Positions 8,914-17,952 of a stretch of DNA of 64,000 nt are shown piece by piece (position 1 is the stretch's first letter; each line of letters opens with the position of its first letter). The notes beneath the pieces are model-generated. The model worked only from the letters and a program-made list of their open reading frames with translations. It was not told the origin of the DNA and made no database searches. The position numbers and the translations under genes are program-made. The stretch is from Pseudomonadales bacterium (GTDB lineage Bacteria > Pseudomonadota > Gammaproteobacteria > Pseudomonadales > Pseudohongiellaceae), in contig JACKOK010000001.1 of the NCBI GenBank assembly GCA_024234365.1, forward strand, positions 682,001 through 746,000, in the 5' to 3' direction.

Positions 8914-11611
8914 CGCAAGTGTCGCTGTACCAAAAGGCGGTCGCCGTCTGCGGCTGTCCCTGTCCATCTGTCTGGCACTGGGTGTGTGCTCTTTGCCGGT
9001 TACGGCGCAGGATGCCCAGAGCATTCCCGCAGCCCCGCTGCAACAGGCGCAGGAGCTGTTGAGCTCGGGTGCCTATGTTGCGGCCATCGATCTGTTCCAG
9101 CGTGTGGACGGGTTTGAAGAGGAAGAGGCGTTGTTGGGCATGAGCCGTGCCTATGCCCTGACCGGTCAGTACGAGCAGGGAATTGCCCTGCTGGAGGAAG
9201 CAATCAGTGACTATGCCGCCTCGGCTGCTCTGAGCACGCAACTGGCGGAGCTGCTGCGCATGACCGGGCAGTCGGCCCGTGCCCTGTCGATTCTGCAGGA
9301 CGTGGTGGCCGGCAATACCACCCCTCCCGTGCGCTCGCTGGTGCAATACGGTTCTTTGCTGCAGTTTGTCGGGCGCCGTGAGGAGGCCATCGGTCCGCTC
9401 AGTGCCGCCATCTCCCGCTACGACAGCGGCCTGGTGTTCGACTCCGGCGACATCGCCATGGTGGCCCTGGCCAGTTGGTTGCTGGACCGGTTCCACGATG
9501 CCAACAGCCTGTTCAGCGAGGCCACCCGCATTGATCCACAGAACATGGAAGCCCAGGCGCTGTGGGGCGATCTGTTCATGGAAAAGTTCAATGTGCCCGA
9601 TGCGGAGCAATCCTATAACGCGGCGCTGGATGTCAATCGTCGCTACGGCCCAGCCTTGATCGGCCAGGCCAGAATCAGCGGTGGCGAACGTTCCCTGAAT
9701 TACGCGCTGAATGTGAACCCGCGCGATGTGCGGGCGCTGGAAACCATGGCTGAGCTGCTGGTGCTCAATGACCGTCAGGAAGAGGCGCAGCAGTATCTCG
9801 ATCAGGCGCTGGAGATCAACCCGGAGGCCCTGAAAGCCCTCAGTCTCAAGGCCGCCCAGGCGGCTCTGAAGGAAGATTTCGCCAGCTTTGCCCGCATCGA
9901 GGCACAACTCAATGCCTTCAGCCCCGACAACCCGCTGTTCTATGGCGAAATTGCCGATGCCTTCGGCAACAACTACCGCTTTACCGAGGCCGTTGGCTAC
10001 GCGCGGCAGGCCATCGCGGCAGATCCGGCTTACTGGCAGGGCCACACCTTGCTGGGCACCAATCTCATCCGCCTGGGCGAGGAGGAGGCCGGTCGTGCCG
10101 CGCTGGAGCTGGCCTTTGATAACGACCCCTTCAATGTGCAGACCTCCAATATGCTGAAGGTGTTCGACACGCTGGACGAATACGCCACCCTGCGCACGGA
10201 ACATTTCGAGGTGCGCATGAGTCAGGACGATGCCGTGGTGCTGTGGCCCTATATGGCCCCGCTGATCGAGGAGAACTGGGCAACGCTGACCGCCAAATAC
10301 GGCTTCGAACCCGAAGGGCCGATCCTGATCGAGGTGTTTGAGCGTACCGAAGACTTCGCCGTGCGCTCCGTGGGTCTGCCCGATATCGGCCCTCTCGTGG
10401 GCATCTGCTTTGGCAAGGTGGTGACGCTGATTTCCCCCGGCACGCTGGATGCCAACTGGCAGGAGATTCTCTGGCACGAACTGGTGCATGTCTTCACGCT
10501 GCAGCTGACACAGAACCGCATGCCGCGCTGGCTTTCCGAGGGCATTTCGGTGTGGGAGGAGCACGAGGCACGACCGGAATGGGGCCGCCGTCAGGGCATC
10601 GAACTGGTGCGTGCCGCGCAGGCTGAAAAACTGCTGCCGGTGTCCAGTCTCAATGAAGGCTTTACCGGGGCCAACAGCAATGAGGATCTGGGTTTTGCCT
10701 ATTTTCAGTCCTATCTCGTGGTGGACTTCATAGCCCGTGAACACGGTTTTGACAAACTGCTGGAGCTGATCAAACAGTATGCCCTGATCAAGGAAGAATC
10801 CGAGATGTTCAGCACCGTCTTCGGCAAGCCCATTGAGGAATTCGATGCCGACTTCCAGCGCTGGATCGAGCGCCGTGTCGAGGAGATCAATGTCTATGTG
10901 CACAGTGAGGACTCGCCGGACGAGGGTGAGGCGCACGGTCACGGGCAGCGGGAGAACTCGTCCGCCGTGCTGGCGGAGCTGTACAACAACGCTTCTCTCA
11001 AACAGCACATGATGCAGCGGGTGCAGGACCAGCCTCGTGATTTCCAGGCCCATCTGCAATTGGGCATCGTGCTGTTCAAGGAGGAAAATTTCGCGGACGC
11101 GAAAGTCCACCTGGAGATTGCCCATGAGCTGTTGCCGGATTATTCCGGCTACCCCAGCCCGCCTTTGGTGCTATCGCAGATCTACGAGCGCATGGGGGAT
11201 GAAGAGGCCCGCTTTGCGCAATTAAAGATCATGATGGAAAACCACCAGCATGATTACGATTCCGCCGTGGTGCTGGCGCGTCGTGCGCTGGAGCAGGGGA
11301 ACAATGAGGAGGCGCGCTACTATGTGGAACGCGCGATCTCGGTCAGCCCCTATCGACTGGGTGTACACCAGGTGGGGGCCGAGCTGGCAGGTCTGATTCA
11401 CGACACCGGCATGGCGGTGCGCGAATATGAGGTGCTGGTGAATCTGGATCGTAATGATCCGGTCGAGGCGCGCACCAATCTTGCCGAGGCCTATATCAAT
11501 AACGGGCAGCCCGAGCAGGCCCGGCGCAATATTCTCACAGCACTGGAGATCGCCCCGAGCTATCTGCGCGCGCAGCGGGTCTTGCTGCAGGCCGTAGACG
11601 GGCAGCCATGA
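8900..11611 (+). CDS. TPR-repeat protein with HExxH peptidase (peptidase MA-like) domain
   Basis: This 903-residue secreted protein has a signal peptide ending near residue 36 (SLPVTAQ), then many TPR units to about residue 430. A zinc-metallopeptidase domain follows with WHELVHVF at about residues 524-531. A downstream Glu in RWLSEGISVWEE is a plausible third zinc ligand, as in the gluzincin-type peptidase MA family. More TPR units fill the C-terminus (about 700-900). The start at 8900 overlaps the previous gene by 14 bases. In the operon it is the only member with a complete recognisable hydrolytic site, so it may process envelope substrates gathered by the TPRs or by the vWA proteins. The substrate is unknown. 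Confidence 0.8.
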   Translation: MNYPDASVAVPKGGRRLRLSLSICLALGVCSLPVTAQDAQSIPAAPLQQAQELLSSGAYVAAIDLFQRVDGFEEEEALLGMSRAYALTGQYEQGIALLEEAISDYAASAALSTQLAELLRMTGQSARALSILQDVVAGNTTPPVRSLVQYGSLLQFVGRREEAIGPLSAAISRYDSGLVFDSGDIAMVALASWLLDRFHDANSLFSEATRIDPQNMEAQALWGDLFMEKFNVPDAEQSYNAALDVNRRYGPALIGQARISGGERSLNYALNVNPRDVRALETMAELLVLNDRQEEAQQYLDQALEINPEALKALSLKAAQAALKEDFASFARIEAQLNAFSPDNPLFYGEIADAFGNNYRFTEAVGYARQAIAADPAYWQGHTLLGTNLIRLGEEEAGRAALELAFDNDPFNVQTSNMLKVFDTLDEYATLRTEHFEVRMSQDDAVVLWPYMAPLIEENWATLTAKYGFEPEGPILIEVFERTEDFAVRSVGLPDIGPLVGICFGKVVTLISPGTLDANWQEILWHELVHVFTLQLTQNRMPRWLSEGISVWEEHEARPEWGRRQGIELVRAAQAEKLLPVSSLNEGFTGANSNEDLGFAYFQSYLVVDFIAREHGFDKLLELIKQYALIKEESEMFSTVFGKPIEEFDADFQRWIERRVEEINVYVHSEDSPDEGEAHGHGQRENSSAVLAELYNNASLKQHMMQRVQDQPRDFQAHLQLGIVLFKEENFADAKVHLEIAHELLPDYSGYPSPPLVLSQIYERMGDEEARFAQLKIMMENHQHDYDSAVVLARRALEQGNNEEARYYVERAISVSPYRLGVHQVGAELAGLIHDTGMAVREYEVLVNLDRNDPVEARTNLAEAYINNGQPEQARRNILTALEIAPSYLRAQRVLLQAVDGQP

Positions 11612-11627
11612 GGGCAGGAGAGAGCGG

Positions 11628-12524
11628 ATGACAGCACGATGGGTTCAGCGCATGGCACCATCGCTCGCCACGGGCGCCTGGCTGCTGTCTGCCCTGATCC
11701 CGGGAAATGCATTGGCGCAGAACACGGCGCTGCCACTGGATTTTGATGCCGAATCCTTTGTTCAGGACATGAACGGTGCCGACACGCTGGGTCAGACCGA
11801 GTTCACCTGGATTCGCGGGCGTTACACCAATTACGGCGGCGGCCGGGGGCGGCGCGGTGGGCGTTTCGGAGGCGGTTTCGGCGGGCGCGGAGGCTGGTGG
11901 GATACCGATTATCCCGATGCCGAGTCGAATTTCCTGCGCGGCGTGCAGCGTTATACCAATATCGATGCCAACAGCAAAAGCTATGATTTTCTGGACCTGA
12001 CGGACCCGCGGCTGTATGAACACTCGTTTCTGTACATGAACATGAAGCGGGTACCGATCGGTTCCCTCTACAGTGGCCCCGATTTTCAGCCGGACGAGAT
12101 TACCGCCCTGCGCGAGTTCATGTTCCGGGGCGGTTTTGTGCTGCTGGACGATTTCTGGGGAGAGGTGCATCTGGAGGAATTCCAGAACGAGATGGCGAAA
12201 CTGTTCCCCGACCGGGAGCTGGTGAAACTGGATACCCGACACGAGCTGTTCCACACCTTTTTCGACATCAACGAAGTCGTGCAGGTGCCGGGCAGGGCAG
12301 TCACCTGGGATTACAACGGAGGCTTCAATCTTGATGACCCCGATTATCCCCCGGCGGTGTATGCGATTCTGGATGATGACGGGCGGGTGATGCTGGTGGC
12401 AAATCACAACGCAGACCTGGGGGATGGCTGGGAACATACGTTCTATGAGCCTTACCCGACGCGGTACAGCAATGAGGCCTACAAGATCACCATCAATTTT
12501 CTGATCTACGCATTTACGCATTAA
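11628..12524 (+). CDS. DUF4159 family exported protein with Gly/Arg-rich insert
   Basis: This 298-residue protein has a signal peptide cleaved near residue 30 (GNALAQ). It carries the DUF4159 pattern: an FTWIRGRYTNY strand, an LYMNMK segment, then the loop around FMFRGGFVLLDDFWG typical of the amidotransferase-like fold. Between residues about 66 and 90 is a run of Gly and Arg (RGG-like) that is not part of the core domain. DUF4159 genes are regularly found with MoxR, DUF58 and BatA genes, as here. It begins 16 bases after the TPR peptidase gene with a good AGGAGAG ribosome site and ends 30 bases before moxR. Molecular function is unknown. Confidence 0.8.
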   Translation: MTARWVQRMAPSLATGAWLLSALIPGNALAQNTALPLDFDAESFVQDMNGADTLGQTEFTWIRGRYTNYGGGRGRRGGRFGGGFGGRGGWWDTDYPDAESNFLRGVQRYTNIDANSKSYDFLDLTDPRLYEHSFLYMNMKRVPIGSLYSGPDFQPDEITALREFMFRGGFVLLDDFWGEVHLEEFQNEMAKLFPDRELVKLDTRHELFHTFFDINEVVQVPGRAVTWDYNGGFNLDDPDYPPAVYAILDDDGRVMLVANHNADLGDGWEHTFYEPYPTRYSNEAYKITINFLIYAFTH

Positions 12525-12554
12525 TTACAACAGGCAATAAAACAGGAAGCACTC

Positions 12555-13595
12555 ATGTCAGACATCGAAAACATCGCAGAGGAAACTGTCGAAGGGTTGG
12601 AGAATCAGGACGACCTGGCGCTCGTCAGAAAAATGCAGGAAGGTCGCGATCAGATTGTGGCCGAGATCCGCAAGGTGATCGTGGGGCAGGACGAGGTCAT
12701 CGACGAGCTGCTGATTGCCCTGTTTGCCGGTGGGCACTGTCTGGTGACGGGTGTTCCCGGTCTCGCCAAGACGCTGCTGATCAAGACCGTGGCGGATATT
12801 CTGCAGGTGGATTTCAGCCGGATCCAGTTCACCCCTGACCTGATGCCGGCGGACGTGGTGGGTTCCGAAATCGTGGAAGAGGTGGATGGCCAGCGCAAGC
12901 TGATTTTCGTCAAGGGCCCCATCTTCACCAATATTCTGCTGGCGGACGAGATCAACCGGACGCCGCCAAAGACGCAATCTTCTCTGCTGGAGGCCATGGA
13001 GGAGCGTCAGGTGACCGCTGCCGGCATCACCCACAAGATGGCAAGGCCGTTCTTCGTGCTGGCAACCCAGAACCCGATCGAGCTGGAGGGCACCTATCCG
13101 CTGCCGGAGGCACAGTTGGACCGTTTCATGTTCAAGATTGAATTGGGCTATCTGTCCGAGGACGAGGAAGTGATGGTGGTCGGCAATACCACCCGCGTTA
13201 TCGACAATACCGTGTCTCATCCGCTCAGTGGCGAGGACATTCTGGAATTCCAGCGCATTGCCCGGCAGGTGCCGGCGGCACAGTCGGTGATTCGCTATGC
13301 TGTGCGCCTTGTGCATGCCACCCGTCCCGGCAGCGAACTGGCCCCGGATTTCGTCAAGGACTGGGTGAGCTGGGGCGCGGGTATCCGGGCTTCCCAGAAC
13401 CTGGTGCTGGCCGGCAAGGTGCGGGCGCTGCTGCGTGGGCGCTACAACGTCTCCTACGGCGATATCCGGGCGCTGGCACCTTCCGTGCTGCGGCATCGCG
13501 TGTTGCTCAATTTCCATGCCGAGGCCGAGCGCGTGACCACCGACGATGTCGTCAAGCGCCTGATCGACAGCATTCCCGAACCGACAGAAGCGTAA
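12555..13595 (+). CDS. MoxR-family AAA+ ATPase
   Basis: The 346-residue cytoplasmic protein has the MoxR Walker A variant GVPGLAKT near residues 65-72, Walker B LLADEINR near 128-135, and the sensor region ATQNPIELEGTYPLPEAQ with its downstream DRF arginine. MoxR proteins are thought to act as chaperone-like ATPases that load metal or remodel client complexes, usually through vWA partners. Here the partners are likely the DUF58 and BatA-like products encoded immediately downstream (12-base gap, then abutting genes). The acidic N-terminal tail (about 20 residues) is normal for the family. The start has an AGGAAGC ribosome site at about 8 bases. Confidence 0.95.
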   Translation: MSDIENIAEETVEGLENQDDLALVRKMQEGRDQIVAEIRKVIVGQDEVIDELLIALFAGGHCLVTGVPGLAKTLLIKTVADILQVDFSRIQFTPDLMPADVVGSEIVEEVDGQRKLIFVKGPIFTNILLADEINRTPPKTQSSLLEAMEERQVTAAGITHKMARPFFVLATQNPIELEGTYPLPEAQLDRFMFKIELGYLSEDEEVMVVGNTTRVIDNTVSHPLSGEDILEFQRIARQVPAAQSVIRYAVRLVHATRPGSELAPDFVKDWVSWGAGIRASQNLVLAGKVRALLRGRYNVSYGDIRALAPSVLRHRVLLNFHAEAERVTTDDVVKRLIDSIPEPTEA

Positions 13596-13607
13596 AAGGG
13601 GAGTGCC

Positions 13608-14510
13608 GTGACGGCTGCAACGTCCAACACCACCTTCATCGACCCGACGGTGCTCGCCAGCCTGGATAATCTGGAGCTGCGCGCACGTGTCGTGGTGGAG
13701 GGTTTTATTTCCGGTCTGCACAAAAGCCCGCACCGTGGCTTCAGCGTGGAGTTCACCGACTATCGCCACTACTACCAGGGCGATGACATGCGGCATGTGG
13801 ACTGGAAGCTCTATGCCCGCAGCGACAAGTTCTATATCAAGCAGTACGAGGATGAGACCAATGTGCGCAGCTATGTGCTGCTGGACACCAGTGCCTCCAT
13901 GGCCTACTCCTCCGGCGGTGTCAGCAAGCTCGAATACGGGCGCACCCTGGCCTCCGCCCTGGCCTATTTCATCATGCGACAGCGCGATGCGGTGGGGCTG
14001 ATCACCTTCGACGAGAAGATCAACGAGTACATCCCCGCGCTGTGTCGCCAGCCCCATCTGATCCGCATCCTGCGCGCACTCAGTGTTCTCAAGGCGGGCA
14101 GCAGCACGGACGTGGTCAAACCGCTGACCGATCTGGCGATGAACCTCAACCGCAAGAGCATGGTGATTCTCATCAGCGACATGCTGGAGGACGAGGAAAA
14201 CATCATCAAGCGGCTGCAGAGCCTGCGCGCCATGGGCAATGACGTGATCGTTTTTCATGTGCTGGATGAGGCAGAACTGTTGTTCAATTTCCAGGAAGCC
14301 ACGGAGTTTATCGATTCCGAAACCCGGGAAAGTCACATCACCGCCCCTCCCGCGATCCGCGATGCCTATCTGCACAATCTTACGCAGTATCTGGATTACT
14401 GCCGCAAGAAGTGCCAGAGCTCCGGCATCGATTATTGCCTGCTGAACACCTCGCAGCCGCTGGATGTGGCACTGAATTCCTATATGTCCCGTCGCGCCAG
14501 GAGTTTTTGA
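13608..14510 (+). CDS. DUF58 domain protein with vWA-like site
   Basis: Translation most likely starts at GTG 13608, which is preceded by AAAAGGGGAG; the product is 300 residues. It shows the DUF58 hallmark HYYQGDDMRHVDWKLY (about residues 54-70) and the vWA metal-site motif DTSASM near residue 93. It has no signal peptide or obvious membrane helix, which suits a cytoplasmic adaptor between the MoxR ATPase and membrane-anchored vWA proteins. It is encoded 12 bases after moxR and directly abuts the next gene. The family's function is inferred from gene association rather than from enzymology. Confidence 0.93.
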   Translation: MTAATSNTTFIDPTVLASLDNLELRARVVVEGFISGLHKSPHRGFSVEFTDYRHYYQGDDMRHVDWKLYARSDKFYIKQYEDETNVRSYVLLDTSASMAYSSGGVSKLEYGRTLASALAYFIMRQRDAVGLITFDEKINEYIPALCRQPHLIRILRALSVLKAGSSTDVVKPLTDLAMNLNRKSMVILISDMLEDEENIIKRLQSLRAMGNDVIVFHVLDEAELLFNFQEATEFIDSETRESHITAPPAIRDAYLHNLTQYLDYCRKKCQSSGIDYCLLNTSQPLDVALNSYMSRRARSF

Positions 14511-16538
14511 ATGGCATTCCTGACCCCCTTGTTTCTTGTTGGCCTGCTGGCGGCGGCGATACCGGTTGCGATTCACCTCATCCGCAAGGAAAAGCCGCCC
14601 AAAATGGTGTTCAGTACCCTGCGTTTTATCAAGAACACCTCGCGCAAACTGGTGCTGTTCCAGCAGATTCAGCAGTGGCTTCTGTTGCTGCTGCGTTCGG
14701 CGGTGATTGCATTGATCGTCATGGCTTTTGCACGTCCGCTGTTTGACAGCAATATCGCCAACCTGGTGGACGCCGAGCCGGAGTCTGCCGTGGTGCTCAT
14801 CGATTCCTCCATGAGCATGCGCTATGGCGAGCGTTTTGCGCAGGCGCGTGAGGCCGCGCAGCAGGTGGTGGCGGATCTGTCCGCAGGCGATGAGGTGGCC
14901 GTGATCGCGTTCGACAATGCCGGCAGCAGCGTGCGCGAACTGAGCGCCGACCTGGACGGTGCCCGCAGCTTTATTGCTTCACTGGAGCAGCCAGGTTTTG
15001 CGACTACCCGTTATATGCCGGCACTGCGTCTGGCCAATGACATGCTGGAGTCCTCCAGCAATCAGAAGCGGCGTATCTACCTGATTTCCGATTATCAGGC
15101 CACTGGCATGGGCAATGATGATTCCGGCTGGATGTTGTCCCCGGGGGTGCTTCTGAACACGATTGATGTGGGGGAGGGCGGTACCCGCAATCTGTTGCTG
15201 ACCGATGTGCGCTCTCCGGATCAGTTGATCGAGAACCGCGACGAGTACGAGATTCTGGCCCGCACGCGCAGCAGCGGTAGTGTGCATCTGGATCAGGCGG
15301 ACGTGCGCCTGGTGCTGGATGGGCAGGAAAGCAACCGGGTGCCTGTCGATCTCAGCGAGGCTTCCGAGGCGGTGGTGAGGCTGCCCGCCGTGTTTGACAG
15401 CGCAGGCACTCACCGGGGAGAGATTCGTGTCGGCGGTGACGAGTTTGCCACGGACAACAGTTATTTCTTCACCGTGGATGTGATGGCGAAGATTCGCGTG
15501 CTGGTGGTCAATGGCGAACCGTCTCCCAACTGGTATGAGGACGAAGCGCACTGGTTCGATCTGGCGGTGGACGGAGCGCAGTCTCCCTTTATTCTGAGCA
15601 CAGCGACCGAGCAGGAGCTGACTGCCACTTTGTTGGCGCAGCAGGACGTGGTGGTGCTGCTGAATGCCGGCAGCGCGCTCAGCCCCTCCCAGTCCAGGGC
15701 CCTGAACGAGTATGTCAACGAGGGCGGCAGCCTTCTGCTGGCTCCCGGGGATCGCGTCAATGCGGCGCAGTTCAATCAGATGCTGGGGGCTCTGAGCCCG
15801 GTTGAGTTGCGCGACAGCATCCGTTTTGCCGGAGGCGATTATCTGCTTATCGCCGATATGGATCGTCGCCATCCGATTCTTCTGCCGCTGGGAGCGGAAT
15901 GGGGCGTGCGCTTTGAGGGTTACTGGGCAGCACAGCCTGTTGCAGATGCCACGGTGCTGATGCAGTTCGACAATGGCAGCCCCGCGCTGACGGAGCGTGC
16001 TGTGGGCTCCGGCAATGTGTTGCTGTTCGCCTCATCCCTGGATACGGAGTGGAACAATCTGCCTCTGCAGGGTCTGTTTCTGCCCTTTGTGCATGAGTCG
16101 CTGCGCTATCTTGCCAGGGCGGGCAGCAAGGAACGCGCCTACCGTGTGGGCAGCACAATCGACCTGAGCGCCGTGCTCGGCGAGGAAACTATTCTACGGG
16201 TGACGGGGCCGGATGGCCGTGCGCTCACGCTCGCTTCCGGCGGTCGCGGGCTGATACCCGACATGCCGGGCTTCTACAGCGTTGAAACCGATGCGGGTGT
16301 GCAGTATTTCGCCGTGAATGCAGACCCGGAGGAATCCAGCCTGGAAAAAATGGCACCCAGCACCTTGCAGGACAGTGTGAGCAACCCCGATACTCAGCCG
16401 GAGCAATCCGTGCAGGTGCGCACCGAGCAGCTCATGGTGGAGCGGGAAGGCCCCCAGCGCATGTGGTGGTGGATTCTGCTGCTGGTTGTTCTGATGCTGT
16501 TGGCCGAGACCCGTATCGCCAATACGACCTACCGTTAG
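14511..16538 (+). CDS. BatA-like membrane protein with vWA domain
   Basis: This 675-residue protein opens with the BatA N-terminal region: a helix at about residues 5-22, a short basic cytoplasmic loop (RKEKPPKMVFSTLRF), and a second helix near 58-77. It is followed by a vWA domain with LIDSSMSM near residue 95. The extracytoplasmic portion contains an amidotransferase-like segment around residues 320-450, as in the vWA protein at 5540, and the chain ends with a helix near 648-666. The ATG starts right after the DUF58 stop. It is the last gene of the operon. Together with the product at 5540 it gives the operon two membrane vWA proteins facing outward, probable clients or effectors of MoxR. 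Confidence 0.88.
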   Translation: MAFLTPLFLVGLLAAAIPVAIHLIRKEKPPKMVFSTLRFIKNTSRKLVLFQQIQQWLLLLLRSAVIALIVMAFARPLFDSNIANLVDAEPESAVVLIDSSMSMRYGERFAQAREAAQQVVADLSAGDEVAVIAFDNAGSSVRELSADLDGARSFIASLEQPGFATTRYMPALRLANDMLESSSNQKRRIYLISDYQATGMGNDDSGWMLSPGVLLNTIDVGEGGTRNLLLTDVRSPDQLIENRDEYEILARTRSSGSVHLDQADVRLVLDGQESNRVPVDLSEASEAVVRLPAVFDSAGTHRGEIRVGGDEFATDNSYFFTVDVMAKIRVLVVNGEPSPNWYEDEAHWFDLAVDGAQSPFILSTATEQELTATLLAQQDVVVLLNAGSALSPSQSRALNEYVNEGGSLLLAPGDRVNAAQFNQMLGALSPVELRDSIRFAGGDYLLIADMDRRHPILLPLGAEWGVRFEGYWAAQPVADATVLMQFDNGSPALTERAVGSGNVLLFASSLDTEWNNLPLQGLFLPFVHESLRYLARAGSKERAYRVGSTIDLSAVLGEETILRVTGPDGRALTLASGGRGLIPDMPGFYSVETDAGVQYFAVNADPEESSLEKMAPSTLQDSVSNPDTQPEQSVQVRTEQLMVEREGPQRMWWWILLLVVLMLLAETRIANTTYR

Positions 16539-16551
16539 CCTTCCTGTGGTC

Positions 16552-16574
16552 GTGCCGTGTCCGGCACACGGTGC
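16552..16574 (+). terminator. Hairpin after the MoxR/vWA operon, possible terminator
   Basis: CCGTGT and ACACGG pair around a CCGGC loop and the stem extends outward by a GC and two wobble pairs. It lies 14 bases after the last stop of the operon. There is no U-run, so intrinsic termination is uncertain; it could be a 3'-end stabiliser. Confidence 0.35.
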
Positions 16575-16768
16575 GACAATCACTGTCACAATTGTAAAAA
16601 ACCCAAGCTGCTGTTTTGCAAAGAATTAGCCGGAAATTTTGTCATGATGCCTACGCATTACTGTCACATTTCACAAAAAATTCATATTTTTCGCGCATCT
16701 TTCGGTTGAATTCGCCCAACCCTTGGAGGATAGTGAGGCCATAATAAAAAAGCAGGACGGTACTCACT

Positions 16769-17575
16769 ATGAAAAATAATCATGGGAGTATGCGCGCGTT
16801 CATTGTGACTGGAGTACTCACTTGCAGCTGTGCCTTTGCCCAGGTACAGGCGCAGGAAGCCAACCCATTCGGTGTTTCCACCGCGCTTGCGCATATTCAA
16901 GACTCCCGTATCGAGACAGATCACCCGGTGGAGTTCAGCAACGCCCGCAGTACGCAGGAGCTTGTATCGGCTCTTGCGACGATGGAAGCGGAGCTCGGTC
17001 CCTTCGATGCCCGCCTGCAAGAACCTTTGCTTGCGGCAGGAGATCTTCTGGCTGAAAACGGGGATTATGTTCAGGCGCTGGATTTTCTGCAGCGTGCCCT
17101 GCATGTCACACGCATCAGCCAGGGGCTGTACAGTGAACCACAGATTGCCATTGTCGAGCGCTTGATTGATTGCCATGTTGCGATCGAAGACTGGGATGCG
17201 GTAGACGATAATTTCCGCTATCTGCATCTGCTGTACACGCGCCTCTATGACAAGGGCAGTGAACAGTGGAACCACGGTCTGGCGCAGATTTCCGACTGGC
17301 ATATCATTGCGCTGAACAACAATCTCGGTTCGAACATGACGGAACATCTGCGCGAAGCCAACAGGCTGTTCCGCCAGCGGCTTTCCCTGGCCGAGGGCGC
17401 GGACAATGTGGATGAAAACACCCTGAATATCCTGCGGCACAATGTTGATACCACGGCCATGCATCTGCGCAGAAAACAGCAGGAAGAGGAGGGAGGGCTG
17501 TATACGGAGCGCGCCTACTCCCGGATGGATATGCAGAACCGCGACAGGGAGAGCAGCATCGCCTCACTGGACTGA
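16769..17575 (+). CDS. Secreted TPR-like hypothetical protein
   Basis: This 268-residue protein has a signal peptide ending near residue 29 (QVQAQ). Its helical body has TPR-like periodicity in LLAAGDLLAENGDYVQALDF and LIDCHVAIEDWDAVDDNF (about residues 88-155). The C-terminus is charged and polar. The start at 16769 follows a 230-base gap from the MoxR operon. I do not recognise a named family. Its location suggests, without proof, an envelope protein expressed near the MoxR module; it may have its own promoter in the AT-rich gap. Confidence 0.7.
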   Translation: MKNNHGSMRAFIVTGVLTCSCAFAQVQAQEANPFGVSTALAHIQDSRIETDHPVEFSNARSTQELVSALATMEAELGPFDARLQEPLLAAGDLLAENGDYVQALDFLQRALHVTRISQGLYSEPQIAIVERLIDCHVAIEDWDAVDDNFRYLHLLYTRLYDKGSEQWNHGLAQISDWHIIALNNNLGSNMTEHLREANRLFRQRLSLAEGADNVDENTLNILRHNVDTTAMHLRRKQQEEEGGLYTERAYSRMDMQNRDRESSIASLD

Positions 17576-17952
17576 ACACAAGGGTAATGAAGAAAGGTGG
17601 GCAGGGATGTTCGCAGGATCAGGTCGCCAAGGCTCGGGACTAGAAAGCAACTCAGTGTTAGAAAAGGGGGGGAACAAAGAATCTCTTAAAAGCCCGTTGC
17701 CTTGGCTCTTTGCAATCGGTCGGTCACTTTCCTTAGTGTCCGGTTGATTGAAAGTGTCCCGATAGTAGCACAGCCCTTTTGGCAGCGTTGTGCCTGGACA
17801 CAAATTGTTACAGATGCTGCTCCTTCCCTTTTCCCTCCCGCAAAATCCTGATCACCCTGCGACTGCGCAGGCATGGAACCGGTTTGATTTTCCATGCCTG
17901 CGCAATTCCGTCAGGACTTCCTGCTTCGCGCCCGGATTTCCCTTTGTGGGTC
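17576..17952. other. Convergent intergenic region
   Basis: This 377-base gap between two converging genes has no credible coding sequence. The single clear structure is the hairpin at 17864-17904, listed separately. A short open frame on the minus strand lacks a ribosome site and coding bias. Confidence 0.5.
17864..17904. terminator. Perfect 15-bp hairpin between convergent genes
   Basis: TGCGCAGGCATGGAA at 17864 pairs perfectly with TTCCATGCCTGCGCA at 17890 around an 11-base loop. It lies in the convergent gap after the TPR-like gene and after the RND permease gene, so it could end or protect both messages. There is no U-tract on either side. Confidence 0.45.

Noticed and set aside
8657..11125. 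Long minus-strand open frame of 822 codons
   Set aside because: It lies wholly opposite the end of the caspase-like gene and the TPR peptidase gene and has His/Gln-rich shadow composition.
12558..14576. Long minus-strand frame opposite moxR and the DUF58 gene
   Set aside because: Both plus-strand genes have complete, conserved domains; the opposite frame has no recognisable family.
17564..17803. 79-codon minus-strand frame in the convergent gap
   Set aside because: No ribosome site, no coding bias and Pro/Ser/Leu-rich random composition.
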